Source: CAZEHO01 sp964511945 (GTDB lineage: Bacteria > Actinomycetota > Acidimicrobiia > Spongiisociales > UBA11373). Taken from it: a stretch of DNA of 64,000 nt. Under the pieces are notes generated by a model. That model was not told the DNA's origin. It saw only the letters and a list, made by a program, of their open reading frames with translations, and made no database searches. The position numbers and the translations under genes are program-made. Each line of letters starts with the position of its first letter. Position 1 is the first letter of the stretch. The stretch spans positions 124,001 to 188,000 of the forward strand of contig CAZEHO010000001.1 in NCBI GenBank assembly GCA_964511945.1. Direction: 5' to 3'. Shown here in pieces: positions 15,685-24,786 of the stretch.

Positions 15685-16740
15685 CTACGGGCCCCAGTCC
15701 GCCCAGAGGTCCGGATCGGCGTCTTCGGTGATCTGCCGGTGGTCGGTGCCGTCGCTGCGCATCAGCCACAGGTCCATCATTCCACCCTGGTCCGAGGTGA
15801 AGACGATCCAGCCACCGTTCGGCGAGAACGTGGCGTTCTCATCCGTGCCGGGGTTGTCGGTGAGCTGTACCGGGTCGCTGCCGTCGGCGTTGGCGATCCA
15901 CACGTCCGAGTTGCCGCTGGCCAGGTCCGTCCAGACCGTGAAGACGATCATCGAGCCGTCACGCGACCAGTTCGCCTGGTTGACGCCACCCGGAGGTGTG
16001 AGCAGTTCTTCGACCTCGCCGCTGACGACGTGCAGCAGGTAGATGCCGATTTCGTCGCCACCACGATTCGAAAGGAACATGATCTTGCTGCCGTCGGGCG
16101 ACCAGTGGGCGCCGAAGTCGAGGGTCGGGTCCGAATCGACCAGCTGGGTGAACCCGGTGCCGTCGAGATTCATCACGGCGATGTCCGGGGTGTCGGGCAC
16201 CTCGCCTTCGCTGTCGTTGTTGAACACGAGGGACATGTCGTCGGGACCCCAATCGGCCACCGCACTCGAAAAGTCGGTGAACTGCACCGGGTCGGTTCCG
16301 TTCGCGTTCATCAGCCAGATGAGCTCTTCACCGGTGGCATCGATGGTCCAGAAAGCGATCCTGCTGCCATCGTTCGACCACTGCGGCATCAGCGCGAACA
16401 TGCCCGGATCGGTGATGAGTTCGAAGTCGACACGCTCGGTGTCGTATATGTAGATGCCGAAGCCACCGGTCCCGTCGTCGGCGACGAATGCGATCTTCCC
16501 GGTCGGCTCGGCCGGCTCGGGCACCGTGGTGGTGGTGGTGGTCGTCGTCGTCGTGGTGCTTGTGGTGGTCGTCGTGGTCGGTGCAGCCGTTGTGGGCGCA
16601 GCCGTAGTTGTGGGCGCGGCGGTCGTCGTCGGTGCTGCTGTGGTTGCCGGCGCGGCCGTGGTGCTCGTCGTACCCGCGTCGTCGTCGCCGCAGGCGGCGA
16701 GGACGAGGGCCAGGGCGAAGAGCAGGATACGGATCCTCAT
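15685..16740 (-). CDS. TolB-like beta-propeller lipoprotein
   Basis: A 351-residue lipoprotein. The signal MRIRILLFALALVL ends in lipobox AAC, then GDDDAG and a long Thr/Ala/Pro linker to about residue 75. The mature domain is built of PD40/WD40-like repeats with the signatures MPQWSNDGSRIAFW, GAHWSPDGSKIMFLSNRGGD, ANWSRDGSMIVF and ATFSPNGGWIVFTSDQGG, each followed by a DIxxMNxDG-type strand. This is the TolB C-terminal propeller fold. It is probably a surface or periplasmic binding scaffold. It is convergent with the exporter operon, 6 nt away, and shares the Thr-linker design of the lipoprotein at 9932. Confidence 0.85.
   Translation of the reverse strand: MRIRILLFALALVLAACGDDDAGTTSTTAAPATTAAPTTTAAPTTTAAPTTAAPTTTTTTSTTTTTTTTTTTVPEPAEPTGKIAFVADDGTGGFGIYIYDTERVDFELITDPGMFALMPQWSNDGSRIAFWTIDATGEELIWLMNANGTDPVQFTDFSSAVADWGPDDMSLVFNNDSEGEVPDTPDIAVMNLDGTGFTQLVDSDPTLDFGAHWSPDGSKIMFLSNRGGDEIGIYLLHVVSGEVEELLTPPGGVNQANWSRDGSMIVFTVWTDLASGNSDVWIANADGSDPVQLTDNPGTDENATFSPNGGWIVFTSDQGGMMDLWLMRSDGTDHRQITEDADPDLWADWGP
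16524..16670 (-). repeat. Triplet low-complexity tract coding a Thr/Ala linker
   Basis: On the minus strand this reads as repeated GCC-ACC-ACG type codons, giving alternating AAPTTT-like blocks and a long Thr run in the lipoprotein. It is a coding spacer. Confidence 0.65.
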
Positions 16741-16844
16741 TGGTACGCCTCCCTGGATGTCCCAGCGCCCCTGTACAACGCTACAGGGTGCCCCATCACA
16801 GGGTTGCCGGCAGTAGGTCGAACGATCCGCCAGAATCGCCCGTC

Positions 16845-17681
16845 ATGGAACTGGCGCAGTACGAGCACTACATCGAGCGGCTGATCGGCGATCTCGGTGC
16901 TGACGATCGGGTCGTCGGCCTCATTGGGCTCGGCTCGACCGCTCGCAATGCTCGCCAGCCCGATCGCTGGTCCGACCACGACATCTGGGTAGTCGTTGAG
17001 GACGGCAACGAACCCACCTTCCGGGACGACCCTTCCTGGCTGCCCGACGCCGGACGCATCGTGCTGTGGATGCAGGAGACACCCCACGGGATGAAAGCGG
17101 TGTACGACGACGGGCATCTCGTGAAGGTGGCGGTGTTCCGGGTGGATGAGCTCGAGGCCACCCGGGCCAACGACTACCGGGTCTATCTCGATCGGGAGCA
17201 GATCACCGGACGGATGCGGCGGATCCGGGAGGCGACGGCGCATCCCGACAGCGAATGGCTGAATGGGCCGGGATACCTCGCCGGCCAGTTCCTCACCAAT
17301 CTGCTGGTCGGGGTCTCCCGGTTCGCCCGAGGGGAGCGTCTCAGCGCTCACGACTTCGTGGTCGCCCAAGGGGTGGGCCACCTGCTCGGGTTGGTGGCGG
17401 CCGTCGTCCCGCCCGAGCGCGACGGTGAGCTCGACGATCTCAACCCCTGGCGGCGGTTCGAGACCGCGTACCCGTCGCTGGCGACGAGGATCGAGCGGGT
17501 TATCCGGCTGCCGATTCCCGAAGCGGCGCTTGCGCTGGCCGATCTGGCGCAGGTTCGAGTCGCCCCACACTTCACCGGGTACCCGACAGAGGCTGCCGCC
17601 GTCATCAGGGCAGCCCTCGAGGAGATGCTGGCCGCCGATGAATGGAACGGCGTCAGCGGCGGCGAGGCCGTACCCGGATAG
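16845..17681 (+). CDS. Nucleotidyltransferase-fold protein
   Basis: A 278-residue protein with an N-terminal nucleotidyltransferase fold: IGLGSTARNARQPDRWSDHD contains the Gly-Ser and the catalytic Asp-x-Asp pair (D-H-D), and the strand after it is IWVVVED. The C-terminal half is helical, as in lincosamide or aminoglycoside nucleotidyltransferases. The antibiotic-type assignment is only by fold. The ATG at 16845 lies 8 nt after a CAGAAT hexamer and has no ribosome binding site, a leaderless pattern. It is followed 12 nt later by the large GH13 gene on the same strand. Confidence 0.75.
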   Translation: MELAQYEHYIERLIGDLGADDRVVGLIGLGSTARNARQPDRWSDHDIWVVVEDGNEPTFRDDPSWLPDAGRIVLWMQETPHGMKAVYDDGHLVKVAVFRVDELEATRANDYRVYLDREQITGRMRRIREATAHPDSEWLNGPGYLAGQFLTNLLVGVSRFARGERLSAHDFVVAQGVGHLLGLVAAVVPPERDGELDDLNPWRRFETAYPSLATRIERVIRLPIPEAALALADLAQVRVAPHFTGYPTEAAAVIRAALEEMLAADEWNGVSGGEAVPG

Positions 17682-17693
17682 GCTGGGATCCCG

Positions 17694-20600
17694 ATGGTCG
17701 ACCCCGCTCGCTCCGCAGCCGCCCGTGCCTTCGCAGTCCGCAGCGAGGCGCGCAGCGGATACGAGTTGGCGGACGAGTTCTTCGCCGCGACCGGTCCGCT
17801 GGCAATGCGCGATTTCGACGACGCCCTCGCCGTCGCCGCGGCCATCAACGAGGCAGTCGACGCCGCTCGATACCCGCAGCAGGCGGTGCGGGCAGGCGAC
17901 GTCATGGCGGCATCGCTGATCCAGGAGATCCTGCGTCTCGTAATCGCGCTCCAGTTGGAACGCAGCGGCGCAGATCTTCTGGCCGGTGCCGGTGAAACGT
18001 TGGCCGGTTCGCTGCCTGAAGGCGAAGGTGAGCGGCTGCTCGAGGCCTTCGCAGGCAGGTATCCGGCGACGCCCGTGTTTCGCGGTGAACGAACCGCGGC
18101 CGAACACCTCGAGGCGGCCACTGAGGGGGCCGCCAACAGGAGCCTGGCCATCGAGGAACTGATCATGCTCCGCGTCGCCAACGAGAACGCGGCGTTTGCC
18201 CGGATGCGCTCGCTGCACGACGATCGGGAACTGGCCGACGGCACCGCCTACGAGACGGCGATCGGGCTGCTCGAGGACTTCTTCGCAGAGGAACCGTCGG
18301 TTGGGCCGGGCGGTGTATCGCTTTTCGAGTTGCTGCGGGCTCCGGCCCGGTCGAGCCCGACCTCTCTGACCGGCCAGCTCGATTTCATCCGGGCCAACTG
18401 GGCCGGGCTGCTCGGCGACCGGTTCGCCGGGTTGCTGGAGCGCATTCTGCGCACGGTGGACGTCATGAACGAGGAGCAGGCGGCGCGGGGCATGGGCGAC
18501 GGTCCGCCTCCGGTGCTCGACCAGGCCGCGCTGCGGGGCGCCGGGGAGTACGAGCGGTTCACCGAAGACCGGGGCTGGATGCCCCGTGTGGTGATGATCG
18601 CCAAGAGCACCTACGTGTGGCTCGACCAGCTCAGCCGCCGATACGAGCGAGACATCGTCCGTCTCGACCAGATCCCCGACGAGGAACTCGATGCGCTCGC
18701 CGAAGCGGGGTTCACCGGGCTCTGGCTGATCGGGCTCTGGGAGCGGAGCGAGGCATCACGCCGCATCAAACACCGTCGCGGCCAGGCCGATGCGGTGGCC
18801 TCGGCGTACGCCCTCTACGACTACGAGGTGGCGGGAGATCTCGGCGGCCATGCCGCCTATGAGAACCTGCGGGATCGGGCGTGGCAGCGGGGGATCCGGC
18901 TGGCATCGGACTTGGTGCCCAACCACGTCGGCATCGATGGGCGCTGGGTGATCGAACATCCCGAGTGGTTCCTGCAGTTGGATCACCCGCCGTACCCGGG
19001 GTACTCGTTCGGAGGGCCCGACCTGTCCTCGGATCCGCGAGTGGCCATTCATATCGAGGACCACTACTGGGACGGCACCGATGCCGCGGTGGTGTTCAAG
19101 CGGTACGACCGCGCGACGGGGGAAGAACGGTTCATCTATCACGGCAACGACGGCACATCGATGCCGTGGAACGACACCGCCCAGATCAACTACCTGAACC
19201 CGGATGCTCGGGAGGCGGTCATCCAGACGATCCTCCATGTGGCCCGGATGTTCCCGATCATCCGCTTCGACGCTGCGATGACCCTGGCGAAGCGCCATGT
19301 GCAGCGCCTGTGGTTTCCGGCACCGGGCCAGGGTGGGGCGATTCCGAGCCGGGCCCAGCACGGACTCACCGAGGCCGAGTTCGAGGCCGAGATGCCGGCG
19401 GAGTTCTGGCGGGAGGTCGTCGATCGAATCAACGCCGAGATGCCCGACACACTGCTCCTGGCCGAGGCGTTCTGGATGCTCGAGGGCTACTTCGTGCGAA
19501 CGCTCGGCATGCACCGGGTGTACAACAGCGCTTTCATGCACATGACCTCGAACGAGGACAACGGTGAGTACCGAACGCTTATGCGCAATGTGCTCGAGTT
19601 CGATCCGGAGATCCTCAAGCGGTTCGTCAACTTCATGAACAACCCCGACGAGGAGACCGCCGCCACCCAGTTCGGCACCGGCGACAAGTACATCGGCGTC
19701 TGCACCCTCATGGTCACGATGCCCGGGCTGCCGATGTTCGGGCACGGGCAGATCCAGGGATTCACCGAGAAGTACGGGATGGAGTTCCGCCGGGCGCAGT
19801 GGGCGGAGGAGGAGAACCCCGAGCTCATCGATAGGCACCGCCGCGAGGTCTTCCCGCTCATCCACCGGCGCGAGCAGTTTGCCCAAACGGCCGAGTTCTG
19901 TCTCTACGACCTGGGCACGCCGGACGGGGTCAACGAAGACGTCTACGCCTACTCGAACCGCAGCGGTGGGGCGACGTCGCTGGTGGTTTATCACAACCGC
20001 TTCGCCGACACCGCCGGGTGGCTGACCACCTCGGCGCCGGCCAGGGACAAGGGGTCGGGAGACCTGGTGACCCACCACATCGCCGAGGGTCTCGGGCTGC
20101 GCGGCGGGCCCGACGATTACGTCCTGTTCCGTGAGCACCGTTCCGGCCTCGAGTTCCTCCGGCCCAGCCGGGAGATCGCCGAGCACGGCCTGTTTGTGAC
20201 GCTCGGCGCCTACGAATGCCGGGTGTATCTCGACATCCGTGAGGCCACCGACACCACCGGCGCCTATGCAGCGCTCGCCTACCGCCTCGGCCGCGGCGGT
20301 GTCCCCAGCATTTCCGCCGCTCTCGAAGACCTCCGGGTTGAGCCGCTGCGGACGGCCGTTACCCGGTTGGTCGATGCCACCGCCCCGGCGCTGGCGGGCG
20401 GGCCGGTTCCCGAGGAGGCCGATCTCGAAGCCGATGTGCAATCGGTGCTCGACGAGGCGGTCGAACTCGGAATCCGCATCCGCCGGCCTCGCAAGGTGCT
20501 CACCGCGTTTGCCGGCGATCTCGGAGTCATGGCCGAACTGGCGGGTGCGTTGGACCCGGAGGAAACCCCGGAGTTCGATCCGGGCTGGCTGGCAGTGTGG

Positions 20601-21032
20601 GCCCTGGTGCACAGTTTCCCCGAAGAGACACCCCCGCCGCTGCGACTCGACACCCTGGATCTCGCCGGCGGAGTCCACTGGCCGCGATGCATCGGCCTCG
20701 TCCGGCGCCACGAGGACGCGGCTCGCGCCTGGGTTCGGAGCCGCGGGTCCGCCGGCGGGCTGCGCCGGCTGCTCGCCACGCTTCTCGAGGATGACGATGC
20801 GATTGCGCTGCTCCACGTCCACGAGCACGACGGCATCACCTGGTTCGACCGCGATGGATATCGAGCGCTGGGCCGGGCGATCGTCGTTTCCGGGCTACTC
20901 GGCAGCCGCAGCCCTGCGATCGGTGAACGGGCCGAGGAGCTGCTGGCGGCGTTCCGCCGGGCGGAGGAACGCTCCGGGTACCGGGTCGGGCGGCTCCTCG
21001 GGACCGGCCCGGCCGAGCCGAAGTCGCGCTGA
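17694..21032 (+). CDS. GH13 alpha-amylase family protein, large, atypical
   Basis: 1112 residues. The first 290 or so are a helical domain with no recognised family. The GH13 barrel follows (about 300-800), with region I DLVPNHVGID (D406, H411), region II IIRFDAAMT (nucleophile D526), region III LLLAEAFWM (acid/base E591) and region IV FMNNPDEE. Region IV has Asn-Pro-Asp (N650-D652) where most amylases have Asn-His-Asp. A final 300-residue helical/beta region follows. All three catalytic carboxylates are present, so it should be active on an alpha-glucan or alpha-glucoside. The Pro in region IV recalls GlgE-type maltosyltransferases (NTPD). No signal peptide: cytoplasmic. Start: ATG at 17694. 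Confidence 0.82.
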   Translation: MVDPARSAAARAFAVRSEARSGYELADEFFAATGPLAMRDFDDALAVAAAINEAVDAARYPQQAVRAGDVMAASLIQEILRLVIALQLERSGADLLAGAGETLAGSLPEGEGERLLEAFAGRYPATPVFRGERTAAEHLEAATEGAANRSLAIEELIMLRVANENAAFARMRSLHDDRELADGTAYETAIGLLEDFFAEEPSVGPGGVSLFELLRAPARSSPTSLTGQLDFIRANWAGLLGDRFAGLLERILRTVDVMNEEQAARGMGDGPPPVLDQAALRGAGEYERFTEDRGWMPRVVMIAKSTYVWLDQLSRRYERDIVRLDQIPDEELDALAEAGFTGLWLIGLWERSEASRRIKHRRGQADAVASAYALYDYEVAGDLGGHAAYENLRDRAWQRGIRLASDLVPNHVGIDGRWVIEHPEWFLQLDHPPYPGYSFGGPDLSSDPRVAIHIEDHYWDGTDAAVVFKRYDRATGEERFIYHGNDGTSMPWNDTAQINYLNPDAREAVIQTILHVARMFPIIRFDAAMTLAKRHVQRLWFPAPGQGGAIPSRAQHGLTEAEFEAEMPAEFWREVVDRINAEMPDTLLLAEAFWMLEGYFVRTLGMHRVYNSAFMHMTSNEDNGEYRTLMRNVLEFDPEILKRFVNFMNNPDEETAATQFGTGDKYIGVCTLMVTMPGLPMFGHGQIQGFTEKYGMEFRRAQWAEEENPELIDRHRREVFPLIHRREQFAQTAEFCLYDLGTPDGVNEDVYAYSNRSGGATSLVVYHNRFADTAGWLTTSAPARDKGSGDLVTHHIAEGLGLRGGPDDYVLFREHRSGLEFLRPSREIAEHGLFVTLGAYECRVYLDIREATDTTGAYAALAYRLGRGGVPSISAALEDLRVEPLRTAVTRLVDATAPALAGGPVPEEADLEADVQSVLDEAVELGIRIRRPRKVLTAFAGDLGVMAELAGALDPEETPEFDPGWLAVWALVHSFPEETPPPLRLDTLDLAGGVHWPRCIGLVRRHEDAARAWVRSRGSAGGLRRLLATLLEDDDAIALLHVHEHDGITWFDRDGYRALGRAIVVSGLLGSRSPAIGERAEELLAAFRRAEERSGYRVGRLLGTGPAEPKSR

Positions 21033-21039
21033 TGCGGCA

Positions 21040-21639
21040 CTAGGTCTCGCCGGACCGCTCCTGGATTCGGGTTCGCACCACCTGGACCACCGCGGCAACT
21101 GCGAGGGCGGTGGCCGCACCGAGCAGGGCTCCGGCGACGACGTCGGTGAGCCAGTGGGCTCGCAGGTAGACCCGGGAGCCGGCCATCGCAAAGGCAAAGA
21201 TCCCGGCCCGCACCTCCCAGGCACGCCGGTGCTCGCCGGGAGCGAACAGCACGATGACCAGGGCGATCGCCGTGGCCGCACCGGCGATGGCATGGCCCGA
21301 TGGAAACGCGGCACTCGCAGTCTCGACCAGCGAATCGAGGGGGCGGGGGCGGTCGTAGAGCGCCTTGATCGGCCCGATCGACAGTTCGACGAGCAGAGCG
21401 GTCACCGTCCAGATGGTCAGCTTCGCCCAGCGGGTCGTCTTGATCAGATACCCGGCGACCACGAACCGGATCGGCCACACAACCCACACTCCGCCGACTA
21501 CATCGAACATCTGAGCGATCACGGTGACCACTCCGTTTTCGATCGACACCATGGCATCGCGCCACGCATCGTCGATCGGCTGCACCAGATCGACGTCGAC
21601 CGCAACCACGATGAACACCGCCGCGGCCAGCAGGTACAT
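21040..21639 (-). CDS. PAP2 family phosphatase
   Basis: A 199-residue membrane phosphatase with the three PAP2 motifs: KALYDRPRP (motif 1), FPSGHAI (motif 2, catalytic His) and SRVYLRAHWLTDV (motif 3). There are about five to six membrane helices. It is likely to dephosphorylate a lipid phosphate such as undecaprenyl pyrophosphate or phosphatidate, facing the outside. The start is uncertain: the frame stays open upstream (RDHRIAVAGAAT) but offers no canonical start before the end of the HAD gene, so the ATG at 21639 is used. It is convergent with the GH13 gene. Confidence 0.85.
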   Translation of the reverse strand: MYLLAAAVFIVVAVDVDLVQPIDDAWRDAMVSIENGVVTVIAQMFDVVGGVWVVWPIRFVVAGYLIKTTRWAKLTIWTVTALLVELSIGPIKALYDRPRPLDSLVETASAAFPSGHAIAGAATAIALVIVLFAPGEHRRAWEVRAGIFAFAMAGSRVYLRAHWLTDVVAGALLGAATALAVAAVVQVVRTRIQERSGET

Positions 21640-21746
21640 CGTCGCCGCACCGGCGACGGCGATGCGGTGATCTCGGAACAGTGCGAGATGGTGGTGCCCC
21701 GGGGGACCGGGGTCGCGGATGACGATGGCGGCTCCTCGAGTGGTGG

Positions 21747-23171
21747 CTAGGCGGGTGGTGGATTGATGTCGTGGGGGAGCGAACTCCGGGCGGCTCGCAG
21801 GTAGGCATAGGGCGTCACATACAGGAAGTTGCCGACCCTCGAGCTGTACACGTCGGCATACCGCTCGACCTGGCGTGCGAAGAGGCTCTTGTCGTATCCG
21901 GAGCGCATCAAGGGGCCCCAGGTGGGGTTTCCGATGGTGCCGGCGGCCTGGGCCAGCGGGGAGATCTCGTCGTCGAGGGCGGTGAGCCTGTCTCCGAGGT
22001 CGTCGAGCCGTCTGTCGAATGGGCGGAGTCCCGCCTTCTCGGTACCGGCCATCCGGGAGCGAAGGCGCTCGAGTCTGGTGGCGGCAACCTCACGTTCCAG
22101 CTGTTCCTTCTGTGTCATCAGACGCCGCAGCTCGGTTTCCTGGGCCTCGAACGCGGCATCCTCCCGGACCTCCTCTTCGAGCTCCCGCAGGATGAGCGCC
22201 GTTCTCCACCGGAGCAGCTCCTTCGACACGTGGACGTCGGAGAAGAGGTGGTCTCCGACGTAGAGGATCTCGTCTCCGGAGAGGCCGAGGTGTTCTTCGA
22301 CCTGTGCCGCACAGCCGCCCTGGTACACGGCCCCGCTCTCGAGGTCGCCGTGGTGGGGTAGAAGCAGCCCTGCCTCCTCATCGACCACCTGGTAGAGGGG
22401 GCGCTGGCTGGTGAAGAACTCCGGCTTCGCAGATGAGACGATCACGACATCGAAGAGATCGCGCCAGCTCTCCCCGTCGAGGTGCGGGTCCATGGTCAGC
22501 TCCATGAGCCGGCGGGTGTACTCCCACTCCGAATTGGTGATCAGCATCAGGCGCTTGCCTGCATCGCGCTGGTCCCGCAGGGTCGAGATGACGGCCGGAT
22601 CAGGCTCGATGAATCGATCCGGATCCTCCAGGATCTCCCGCTTGAGGGTTCCCTCCATGTGAGCGGCGTCGAGCGTCGCCCGCACCGTGCGGTAGAGATC
22701 GGCGTAGCCGAGGCGGTGGGGGAGGGCCCCGTCGTCGAGTAGGTCGACAAGCTGGGCGAAGATCGATGCCTCAGACATGGCGAATAGCGTGTTGAGGAAC
22801 ACGAAGCGGTCGCTGCTGAGATCCACTGCGGTGCCTGCGTAAGCAGAGCGGAGGGCATCGAAGTCGAGGGGCGTCGTGCCGTGGGCCGCCTTGATGACGT
22901 AGCCGAAGCGTGTCGGCTTGACCAGGTTGCCCAGTTCGAGGTCGATGGTGAGGCCGCGGATCACCGTGGTGGGGTCGAAGGCGAGGTCGGTGACCGGCCA
23001 GCCGGCGGATGCGAGGCGCTCGACGATGTGGGCGAACGCCCGGCGTTCCCACTCCTCGACGCGGTAATGCACCAGGGTGTAGTCCATGTCGTAGCCGATG
23101 GCACGAATCCGGCGGAGGTTCAGGGTGCGGTTGCAGAAGATGCTTCGCTCCCGTGGTGCGGTGGGGTTCAT
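21747..23171 (-). CDS. HAD-IG family 5'-nucleotidase
   Basis: A 474-residue hydrolase of the HAD-IG (cN-II-like) family. Motif I is IRAIGYDMDYTLVHYRV with the nucleophile and acid/base aspartates, motif II is MLITNSEWEYTRRLM, and motif IV is ILYVGDHLFSDVHVSK. After the HAD core is a charged coiled-coil-like stretch (about residues 345-415, rich in Glu, Arg, Leu) that the family also carries. I chose the ATG at 23171 (MNPTAPRERSIFCNRTLNL), which matches the conserved family start. It probably removes phosphate from purine nucleoside monophosphates. It is divergent from the ArsR gene. Confidence 0.88.
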   Translation of the reverse strand: MNPTAPRERSIFCNRTLNLRRIRAIGYDMDYTLVHYRVEEWERRAFAHIVERLASAGWPVTDLAFDPTTVIRGLTIDLELGNLVKPTRFGYVIKAAHGTTPLDFDALRSAYAGTAVDLSSDRFVFLNTLFAMSEASIFAQLVDLLDDGALPHRLGYADLYRTVRATLDAAHMEGTLKREILEDPDRFIEPDPAVISTLRDQRDAGKRLMLITNSEWEYTRRLMELTMDPHLDGESWRDLFDVVIVSSAKPEFFTSQRPLYQVVDEEAGLLLPHHGDLESGAVYQGGCAAQVEEHLGLSGDEILYVGDHLFSDVHVSKELLRWRTALILRELEEEVREDAAFEAQETELRRLMTQKEQLEREVAATRLERLRSRMAGTEKAGLRPFDRRLDDLGDRLTALDDEISPLAQAAGTIGNPTWGPLMRSGYDKSLFARQVERYADVYSSRVGNFLYVTPYAYLRAARSSLPHDINPPPA

Positions 23172-23275
23172 GCTCCGATCGTAGGGCGAAGTGCCCGGGA
23201 GGGAGGCAACCGGATCGATTGGACAGATTGACGACAATCAGAACAGCCGATGGAATAGAAATCTCACCAAATCTG

Positions 23276-23320
23276 TTGCATAGTTCGACCGATGGTGATA
23301 TGGTTCGATAGACATCGAAC
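23276..23320 (+). promoter_or_regulatory. Promoter with overlapping inverted-repeat operator
   Basis: TTGCAT (23276-23281) and TATGGT (23299-23304) are spaced by 17 bp, a good sigma-70-type promoter. GTTCGAT (23303-23309) and ATCGAAC (23314-23320) form a perfect 7-bp inverted repeat around AGAC that covers the -10 edge and the expected transcript start. A further GTTCGA half-site lies at 23283-23288, 20 bp upstream. This is the expected layout for repression of the ArsR gene by its own product. Confidence 0.6.
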
Positions 23321-23345
23321 AAGCTACCGGCAAGCGAACGGACAG

Positions 23346-24443
23346 ATGCTCATGACCATCACCGGGCCGAAGGTGCGAGACTTCAGCGAAACCCGTCGGC
23401 GGCTCACCGTCGACATCATCGATGCGCCGGCATTCGAGATCCTCGCCCAGCTGTTCGTGTTCATCTCCGGACGCGATGAAGCCGAGGAGTACGGCGTCGG
23501 TCCGGAGTGGTTTGAGCAGGTGGCCGAGCAGGCCGGCCCCGAACTCGTCGAACGTCTCGACAAGCTCGGGTGCTGCGGGCAGGTGTGGGTCGGACTAGTC
23601 GCCGACGCCTACGAGACACCGGACCCTCGTTCCGTCGACGCATTCGTCAAACATCTCGAAGCGACGGATCCGATAGGACTGCGAACCCGCCTCCTGGAAT
23701 TGCTCCACATCGGGCGCCGGGGGAGCGAGGAACTCGTTGCGCGAGCCGCGGCCGGCGATATCGGGGCATTCGACGAACTCATGGCAGAGCGTAGCGAGAA
23801 CGATGACCCCGGGTTCCGGGAGCTGATGGCCATGAGCCCCGAGCAGACCCGCGACACCCTGCTCGAGACGCTCATCGAGTTCGATCGGAAGGTCTTCCAG
23901 GGCGGCGGAGATGAGCTCGCCGAAGTGCTGCGCCGGGACGCTGAAGAGAAGCGGGGAATGGCCCGCACCATGCCGCCCGAGCGGCTCGTCGAAGCGGCCA
24001 CCAACGGGATCACCTTCGCCGTGGAACCGGGCGTCGAGGGTGTCGTGCTCGTGCCGTCGATTGCCGCCAGGCCCTGGGTGCTCCTCACCAGTCGCGGTCC
24101 CAAGCGCTTCTTCATCTACGGCGTCTCCGAGGAGGCGCTGAGCGCCGATCCGACGGCTCCGCCGCCGTGGCTGGTGTCCTTCTACAAGGCACTGGCCGAC
24201 GAGCGGAGGCTGCGCATCCTCAACATCCTTGCCGAGGGTCCGGCTTCGTTCGGGGAGCTCACCGAACAGCTCGGCGTTGCCAAGTCCACCGTGCACCACC
24301 ACCTCCGCACGTTGCGGGGAGCCGGCCTGATTCGGATCGTTGTCGGGGAAGACAAGGAATACCAACTGCGTACCGACGCAGTGCCGGAGGCGGGACGCCT
24401 GCTCCAGGCGTACCTGTCGACTGAGACGAAGGGAACCAACTAA
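23346..24443 (+). CDS. ArsR-family transcriptional regulator with large N-terminal domain
   Basis: A 365-residue regulator. The winged helix is at the C-terminal end (about residues 272-345): FYKALADERRLRILNILAEG, then GVAKSTVHHHLRTLRGAGLI. The first 265 residues are a helical ligand or partner domain, as in ArsR proteins with a DUF5937-type N-terminus. No metal-binding Cys cluster of the SmtB type is seen in the winged helix. The start is placed at the ATG at 23346 (next Met 23352), because an ATG at 23292 lies inside the promoter. It is followed by a TAATG-coupled small gene. It is likely autoregulated through the inverted repeat at 23303-23320. Confidence 0.8.
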   Translation: MLMTITGPKVRDFSETRRRLTVDIIDAPAFEILAQLFVFISGRDEAEEYGVGPEWFEQVAEQAGPELVERLDKLGCCGQVWVGLVADAYETPDPRSVDAFVKHLEATDPIGLRTRLLELLHIGRRGSEELVARAAAGDIGAFDELMAERSENDDPGFRELMAMSPEQTRDTLLETLIEFDRKVFQGGGDELAEVLRRDAEEKRGMARTMPPERLVEAATNGITFAVEPGVEGVVLVPSIAARPWVLLTSRGPKRFFIYGVSEEALSADPTAPPPWLVSFYKALADERRLRILNILAEGPASFGELTEQLGVAKSTVHHHLRTLRGAGLIRIVVGEDKEYQLRTDAVPEAGRLLQAYLSTETKGTN

Positions 24444-24652
24444 TGATCCATACTGCCGTCGCCGCTCAGGTGGCCAAGACGGAAAGCCTCCGCCACGAGG
24501 TGGAGGGCAAATACAGACCGCTCGAGCGTGCACCCAGCCGCAACGGACCGATCGGTCACTTCCGCCGGGGCCTGAGCCGCATCCTCGTGGCTCTCGGCGA
24601 CCGGCTCGATCCGGGAACCCGACCGGTGGTCATCAACGATCCGTGCGGATAG
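24443..24652 (+). CDS. Small hypothetical protein coupled to the ArsR gene
   Basis: A 69-residue basic protein. Its ATG shares one base with the ArsR stop (TAATG), so it is translated by coupling. The sequence has an N-terminal helix (VAAQVAKTESLRHEVEGKYR), then an amphipathic stretch GHFRRGLSRILVALGDRLDP and a hydrophobic-polar tail. I recognise no family. Tight linkage and the hairpin right behind it suggest a two-gene unit in which this small protein is either the regulator's target or a modulator. Confidence 0.6.
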   Translation: MIHTAVAAQVAKTESLRHEVEGKYRPLERAPSRNGPIGHFRRGLSRILVALGDRLDPGTRPVVINDPCG

Positions 24653-24681
24653 GACTGAGAACAACCGAATGACTCCGTAGA

Positions 24682-24715
24682 CACCGAACCGGTCCCATCG
24701 GGGACCGGTTCGGTG
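24682..24715 (+). terminator. Strong 15-bp perfect hairpin
   Basis: CACCGAACCGGTCCC (24682-24696) and GGGACCGGTTCGGTG (24701-24715) pair perfectly around an ATCG loop, 30 nt after the small gene. There is no T-run, which is common for actinobacterial terminators. It separates the ArsR unit from the convergent MscS gene. Confidence 0.7.
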
Positions 24716-24786
24716 CGTTCAGCGCTCGTTCGCTATCGCTCGCTCGCGGAGGTAAGAAGTCAGAGGTCAAACAGAGGATCCTCTCT

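Noticed and set aside
18756..20828. A 690-codon open frame on the minus strand opposite the GH13 gene
   Set aside because: It is a reading-frame shadow typical of GC-rich DNA. The sense strand encodes clear GH13 motifs and the antisense product has no family character.
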